Part shown: in pieces, positions 58,963 through 64,000 of the stretch
Layout of the letters: the number at the start of each line of letters is the position of its first letter
Position numbering within the stretch: position 1 is the stretch's first letter
From: Atherinomorus stipes
Lineage: Eukaryota; Chordata; Actinopteri; Atheriniformes; Atherinidae
Direction of reading: 5' to 3'
DNA: 64,000 nucleotides
Assembly: GCA_023101725.1 (NCBI GenBank)
Contig: JALJCO010001220.1
Coordinates: forward strand, 124,001-188,000
Notes under the pieces: model-generated
Database searches by the model: none
Told to the model about the DNA's origin: nothing
Seen by the model: the letters and a program-made list of their open reading frames with translations, nothing else
Translations under genes and position numbers: made by a program

Positions 58963-61900
58963 CTAAACAAGAAAAAAAAGACAAAAGAAAGAAAAAGAGT
59001 CATGAGAAGAAGAGATACTGGAAACAAAAACAGACAAGATGTGCCCCCTCCCAAAAAACAAGACAGTCAGGTTTTCTTGTTTTTGTGTCTCAGATGTGCA
59101 CACAAATGAACTAAAGGGGCCAAAGTTGCGATGGTGACAATAAAAGCTGCTCCACCAGCTTGTACCAAAAGAAATAAGCTTTTTCTTGACATTTGGAGCA
59201 AGAAAATAAAACCCAAAAAACGTGAAGTTTGATTGGTCAAAGATACCACGCCAAAGTTAGCTATTTTCAAAAATACCCCTAGCAACCTTCTGATCAGAAG
59301 GTGTGAATTTGGCTGGTGACACCGTGAGAAACATTTTCAATTAAAGTTTTATGAGCAAAGTGATCTCTTTGGGGGGAGGGGGCAATATGGAGATGTAAAA
59401 CGTTTGCCATTGTTTGTAGTTCATGTGTGCGAGTGAGGTGTGGGTCTAATTGAGAAATGCAGAGAATACACATGCATAAAGGGCAGATTTCCATATACTC
59501 ATTTAATCATTTTGACCACATTCACAGTGAATGCTTTAGGAATTCTTTTGGGATTTGGCTAAATTTATAATAACACAACACGAGCATAGTGTTGTCCATT
59601 GTTCATCAGAATTGCTACTCGAACGTTAACCACCCAAAAAACTGTGCTTTTCATACAGTCTATATTTTTCTATTTTTCAAAATTGCTACAACATGGGAGT
59701 CAACTTGCATAAAAAAGTAATCTGAAGCAATAGTTGTAACTCTAATAGTTCTTGCCACTTGACAGGAAATAAACGTTGAAAGTGAGGTGACAAATAACAC
59801 AGGTGCATTGCTTAAGTGTATCCCCTTGTTTCCACCAGATGCTGTTGCAACGCGCTCCAACTTCATTGCTGGTGCTGATCGCAGCCTCTAGTAGGCAAAA
59901 TTCATCAAACGATAAGCAGCAGGTGGAGGTGATGCTTGACATGCAGCGACAATCAGTCACGAGATCAGCCAGTTGAATTGATTGGCTGGTGTCTCTGTTG
60001 CTGCTTGAAAAGCTGAGCTATTCTCACTTTTCCAATGCAAAGCAAAGAGCGATAACTTGTAATTAACCCAAAATGTAAGACCATTCGAAGTAGATGTGAA
60101 GTGAGATCTTTGATTTCTGAAACATGGTTATGTGAATCCTGCCTGTAGATTGCTTGCTTTTCCTCTGGATCCAACATGACACTTTTTAGAATTGCCCCAA
60201 AAATGGCTCAAGTTTGGTTTTCACTAAGAATATGTGGACAATCTGTGTTTGACAGCGGCTGGATCAACTAGCACCGACGGAATGAGTTGGACATGAAGTC
60301 AGACAAAGTGACACCATAGAAAATCCAGAACATTTTCATAAGAAAATACCCAATGTGGATTCTCATCTTGACATTATGGGCAGAATAAAACCAGAAATCA
60401 ACCATGCAGAGGCATTCAACCATAGATAAGAACAGGCCCAGTGGCTGAGAAACACAAGGTGTAACATGACACCTCAGACACTCTACAAAAAGAGGACAAT
60501 AGAAGAGAGGACACGTTGTGTAAGTTAATTCCTGGTGGATGATATGCTCTGCTTTCAAATCACAAAAATGCGCAAAAGACGGAACAGACGCATATGGGAG
60601 CCGAAATGTGCCGCAACCACATTCGATGGAAACAAGGGGTTATAAGCGAACTACGGTAGCTGCTACGGAAGTTAAAGCACAGCTGAAATTTTAATTGTGT
60701 TTTGACAAATCCCATCTAAGTTTTCCATCTTGTCCAATAACACCTTGAAGGTCTAGTTTGAGTTTAGCTTCAGCAGTAACGCTTACTTGCAGGTCCTCTC
60801 GTTGAGCTCTAGCTGGCGTTCTTTACAGTATTCGTCTGTGTGTTTGCAGGAGCACCGGCAGGTTGAAGGATCCTGCACAAACAAACGCTTTCTCTTCACT
60901 GAGCAGTGATCACAACATGGCTCACAGACACTGGACAGACAGAGAGACAAACAGACAGAGATGGGGAGGAAGAGGGAGAGGCAGATTATAACAGTGTACT
61001 ATTACCACCTAAGATAGGTCGCCCCTTGGTCAACCCTTTCATACACTGCAGTTTGCCCCTCAGAGCCACTGCCAGGTTGCTCTGCATGTGACACTCAGGT
61101 AGTATTGCACACAAGTTCCCACAGAGCAGGCAGAGGTTCAAGCATTAAAATGACCACCCACCCCCATCCCATCCACATTGATCGGACCACTCACAAACAA
61201 CTTGGGTTAGACATGCAGTGAGCAAAGCTCTGCACCGATTCATGCAACACAAAATAACATGACGTAGCTTTGAGCCGCAGGTTAATGACAGCACACTTTT
61301 CGCTCTCACTCTTACAAAAGCTCAACTCCTAATAAAGAAGACTCAAGGGTCTGTTTGATGCACCATTAAGAATATTTTCATTTTATTGAATGAAAACTAA
61401 ATACTGTTTCCCACAGAGACATGAAATTCAAAACAGAGGCTCAAAGTGATCTAAATTACATTTTCTCAACATTGATGAAGGCTCAGGTATTCCACTGACA
61501 TCTCAATATACAAATTACAATACATACAGGAATATGTTCACAGCAGGATAACTGAAGAAACATGAGGTCATCTTTATATTAGTTCTGAATAGGAGTTAAT
61601 TTTATGGTTTCAAACACAAAAGTAGGCAAACAAAGAAACAAAAACAGCACTTCCCAAAACAAAAAAAAAGAAAGAAAAAAGAATAGATAGCCATCATTCA
61701 TATCTTCACATTACATAAAAAGTACCAGCATTAGACACAGGACAGCGAAACCAGTTTTTAAAGATGAAAAGAACAAAGAGAGGCAAGGAGACGGGTGCGA
61801 GACACAGCAAAGCAGCACAGACTCAACACTGAAGACAGGACCATGATTACAATCCTGGTGATCCCAGCACAGATACCAGAACAGTATGAGCCAGTCTGCA

Positions 61901-62574
61901 AAGCCATGCTGGTGGATGTGATCTGTTTCAGTAGAGGATTCAGGTTACAGCTAACAGCTGATCTTAGATCTGTTTATTCCAGCTTCTTTAAACGTGTCCA
62001 TTATCAATCACACAGCTATCGGACAAGATGTTAGATAGAATTTGAACCTTTAGGTTTCTGCTGTCCTATCTCATTCAAATCATTGGTCCAGTCTCATCCA
62101 TAGGGGCTGACATTCTTGCAAACACTGTGCTGAGATTAGTTGGTGATTTTGAAAGGTTGAGATGGGTTATGTTTCATTTCTTGCACAGTGGAATATGCCA
62201 AACTCTGCAGCTCTTCCCAGGTTATTGTTTTTTTTTTTTTTTTTTAAATCGCAGAAGCTACATTAGCAACAGTCCCTGGCAAACAGGCCAGCTTAAACAA
62301 TTATTTTCTCAATATGTAGAGCATGGCTGACGAGACAAAGTTAGGACAATACACGGAAGCGACATGCTAATTGATGTGGTTGACGAGTAAATTAAATGGT
62401 ACAAATTAAAAGGGGCAAAAGAGCTCCTCCCAAATTAGCTTAATTATGAGAAGCGCAACACTCAGGTGCAGGTAGGTGGAGAAGGCGGAGCTGACATACG
62501 CATCATGAATTGTTTTGTCACGGTTTTTCTTTCGCTTTCTCTTTTGGCCTTTACCCTTGCCTTTCCGGGATTTT
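58941..62574 (-). CDS. vegfa: Vascular endothelial growth factor A, 3' coding exons (partial)
   Basis: Secreted angiogenic growth factor acting on VEGF receptors and neuropilin. Three exons are seen on the minus strand: 62500-62574 (basic exon, [20 protein letters not shown]), 60787-60930 (heparin-binding domain, [20 protein letters not shown] ... QLELNERTC) and 58941-58962 (KCDKPRR then stop). Phases fit: the basic exon is 75 nt, so it can be skipped without a frame change, as in the shorter vertebrate isoforms. The final DKPRR matches the neuropilin-binding C-terminus. The receptor-binding cystine-knot exons lie beyond the right edge; I could not find the small preceding exon in 62575-64000. 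Teleosts have vegfaa and vegfab; the copy is not resolved. Confidence 0.95.
60787..60930 (-). CDS. vegfa: vegfa heparin-binding-domain exon
   Basis: 144 nt between tctgtctgtccag and AA/gtaagc. The domain carries ten cysteines when the Cys of the next exon is counted; I recall eight in the human domain. The extra two are in CEPCCDHC. Confidence 0.95.
62500..62574 (-). CDS. vegfa: vegfa basic (exon-6-like) exon
   Basis: 75 nt between ctcttgcag and GATGC/gtatgt. It encodes a Lys/Arg cluster ([15 protein letters not shown]) that in VEGFA binds heparan sulfate and retains longer isoforms at the matrix. Confidence 0.93.
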
Positions 62575-64000
62575 CTGCAAGAGAAAGAGGACAACAACGC
62601 AGAAAGATGCCTGAGAGACTGACGAGAGAAATGGACTAATGCGTTAACATCGTAAACTGGTGACAGCTACATCGGGTAACAGCAATCTTTTTTTTTTTTA
62701 TTCCTTTTATTTCTAATTAGTTGAGACAATTAGTCATTCAAAAAAAAGGTTGATCTGATTTTTCTTTTAAACTTTTTCTCTCTTTTTTTCCAACTACTGA
62801 CTGATTGTATGGGATTACAGCTTGTCATATTATGAGGAAAGCATCAGACATATGCCAGAGTGGACCATATCCCAGTGCTTTCAATGAGGGTTGATGTGCA
62901 ATGAAAACATAAATACCAGTTGTTGATGAACAAAAATGTCTCTTAAATGATGAAACAAGCAAGAGACACACCCAGAATTATCCACATATCCTTCAGTTTT
63001 TGAAATGTGATGAATATTGTATGATCTGTGAGAAAATCACTTCATTGCCCGGGTTAGGTTCAAAGGACTTTTCAAAAAGATTGTTTTATAAATCAGTACA
63101 ATGACTCTGCAGAGTGAAACCAATTAGAAGTGTGAGGCTTGCCGTGGGCGGAAATTTCCCAGATGAATTGAGGACAAAAGACTTGGACTTCACCAAACCT
63201 GCATCTTTCAACATATCTGGGTCAACTCTTTAGAGCTGATTCAACTTGTTTCAGAAAAGAGCACAATGAGAACAAACAGAAGTGTGCTTATGAAGCAGAC
63301 ACAAGGGGCTGGATGCATAAACGATGTGTATGCACAACAAGCATGCGCTACTCCCCCTCCCACCACCTTTTTTTTTTACCACGCACAGAGGCTGTTATTT
63401 GTATGGAAGGCATCGTTTCCAATATGTGTGCAAATGTTTTTGTCACTGGGATTTAAACTCAAAAGGTGAGAAATTAAAATAAAAATAATAAAATAATTTA
63501 AAAGGTCCCTTCTTTAGAGACACCCCTTCACTTTCAATGCTTGCTGTATATCTATTTGTAAAGGTAGAAATTCAAGCTGGTGTGCATGCCTGCAATTTTG
63601 CGACGACTGGAATTTTTTAAGATCGGAATTATAAATAAGACAAAAAATATATGAATGCCTTTGTGCACAAATGCAGGTGAGTTACAAATCTATACATAAC
63701 TTTATGCATCTGGCCCCTGGTGTTTCACAGGTGCAGAAGTCTGACAATGCGTGGCTCCCTTAGTAGCATATTACTATTTTTGCTATTATACACAACAACA
63801 TAAATATTTCTAAGTCTGTATTGGGAATGTATGGTGAACACAATGTACATTAATTCTGATTCTTACATGTGGAAGACAGTTTTTCTGCCATAATAAACCA
63901 GATTTTAGTACAAACTCTACATAGACCAAGTAACTTCCATTACTAAGAAATCAAGAGCTTGGAAGAAAACCAAAACCAAACAACAAACAAACAATAAATA
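62575..64000 (-). other. vegfa: vegfa upstream intron, partial
   Basis: No exon is found to the right edge. It contains a repeat with inverted ends at 63305-63717. Confidence 0.55.
63305..63717. mobile_element. Non-autonomous DNA transposon with 17-bp inverted ends
   Basis: The left end GGGGCTGGATGCATAAA and the right end (63701-63717, reverse complement GGGGCCAGATGCATAAA) differ at two positions. The interior is non-coding with CGCAC-type words. It resembles the fish family beginning GGGGTCTCATTTATAAA that also appears at 42002. Confidence 0.6.

Overview
The window is vertebrate nuclear DNA, almost certainly from a ray-finned (teleost) fish. The genes are split by introns with GT-AG (once GC-AG) borders, and their proteins resemble vertebrate orthologues. 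The repeats are typical of teleosts: L2-type LINEs with TGAAA tails, a tRNA-derived SINE, Tc1-like and hAT-like DNA transposons, and TA/CA microsatellites. Nothing looks bacterial or viral. All calls come from reading the sequence and from recalled family features; no database search was run.

Layout. (1) 146-6269, minus: the 5' half of adcy3 (adenylate cyclase type 3), nine coding exons, running off the left edge. (2) 7106-8485, minus: an unrecognised, very hydrophobic Ala/Gly-rich membrane protein of about 459 residues in one coding exon, with a poly(A) signal and an interferon-response-like element (ISRE) upstream. (3) About 11.0-15.66 kb, plus: naga (lysosomal alpha-N-acetylgalactosaminidase), complete in eight coding exons, with a probable non-coding first exon and a CLEAR-like E-box. 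(4) About 15.7-57.5 kb: a 42-kb stretch with no recognisable host gene. It holds L2 tails, a tRNA-derived SINE, a hAT-like MITE, an L2 LINE with a second L2 copy inserted in it, an anomalous G-rich/low-complexity block between short inverted repeats, a dead Tc1-like element and two fragments of another LINE, with unique-looking DNA between. (5) 57.5-64 kb, minus: the 3' end of vegfa (exons encoding the heparin- and neuropilin-binding C-terminus), running off the right edge.

The named genes belong to unrelated pathways (cAMP signalling, lysosomal glycan breakdown, angiogenic signalling), and I see no operon-like or shared system. The best candidate for new biology is the unrecognised membrane-protein gene with the ISRE-like motif. 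Other points worth checking are the self-nested L2, the GC-AG intron in naga, two extra cysteines in the Vegfa heparin-binding domain, a 110-nt foldback near 20.1 kb, and a possible assembly or base-calling problem at 42.0-43.3 kb.
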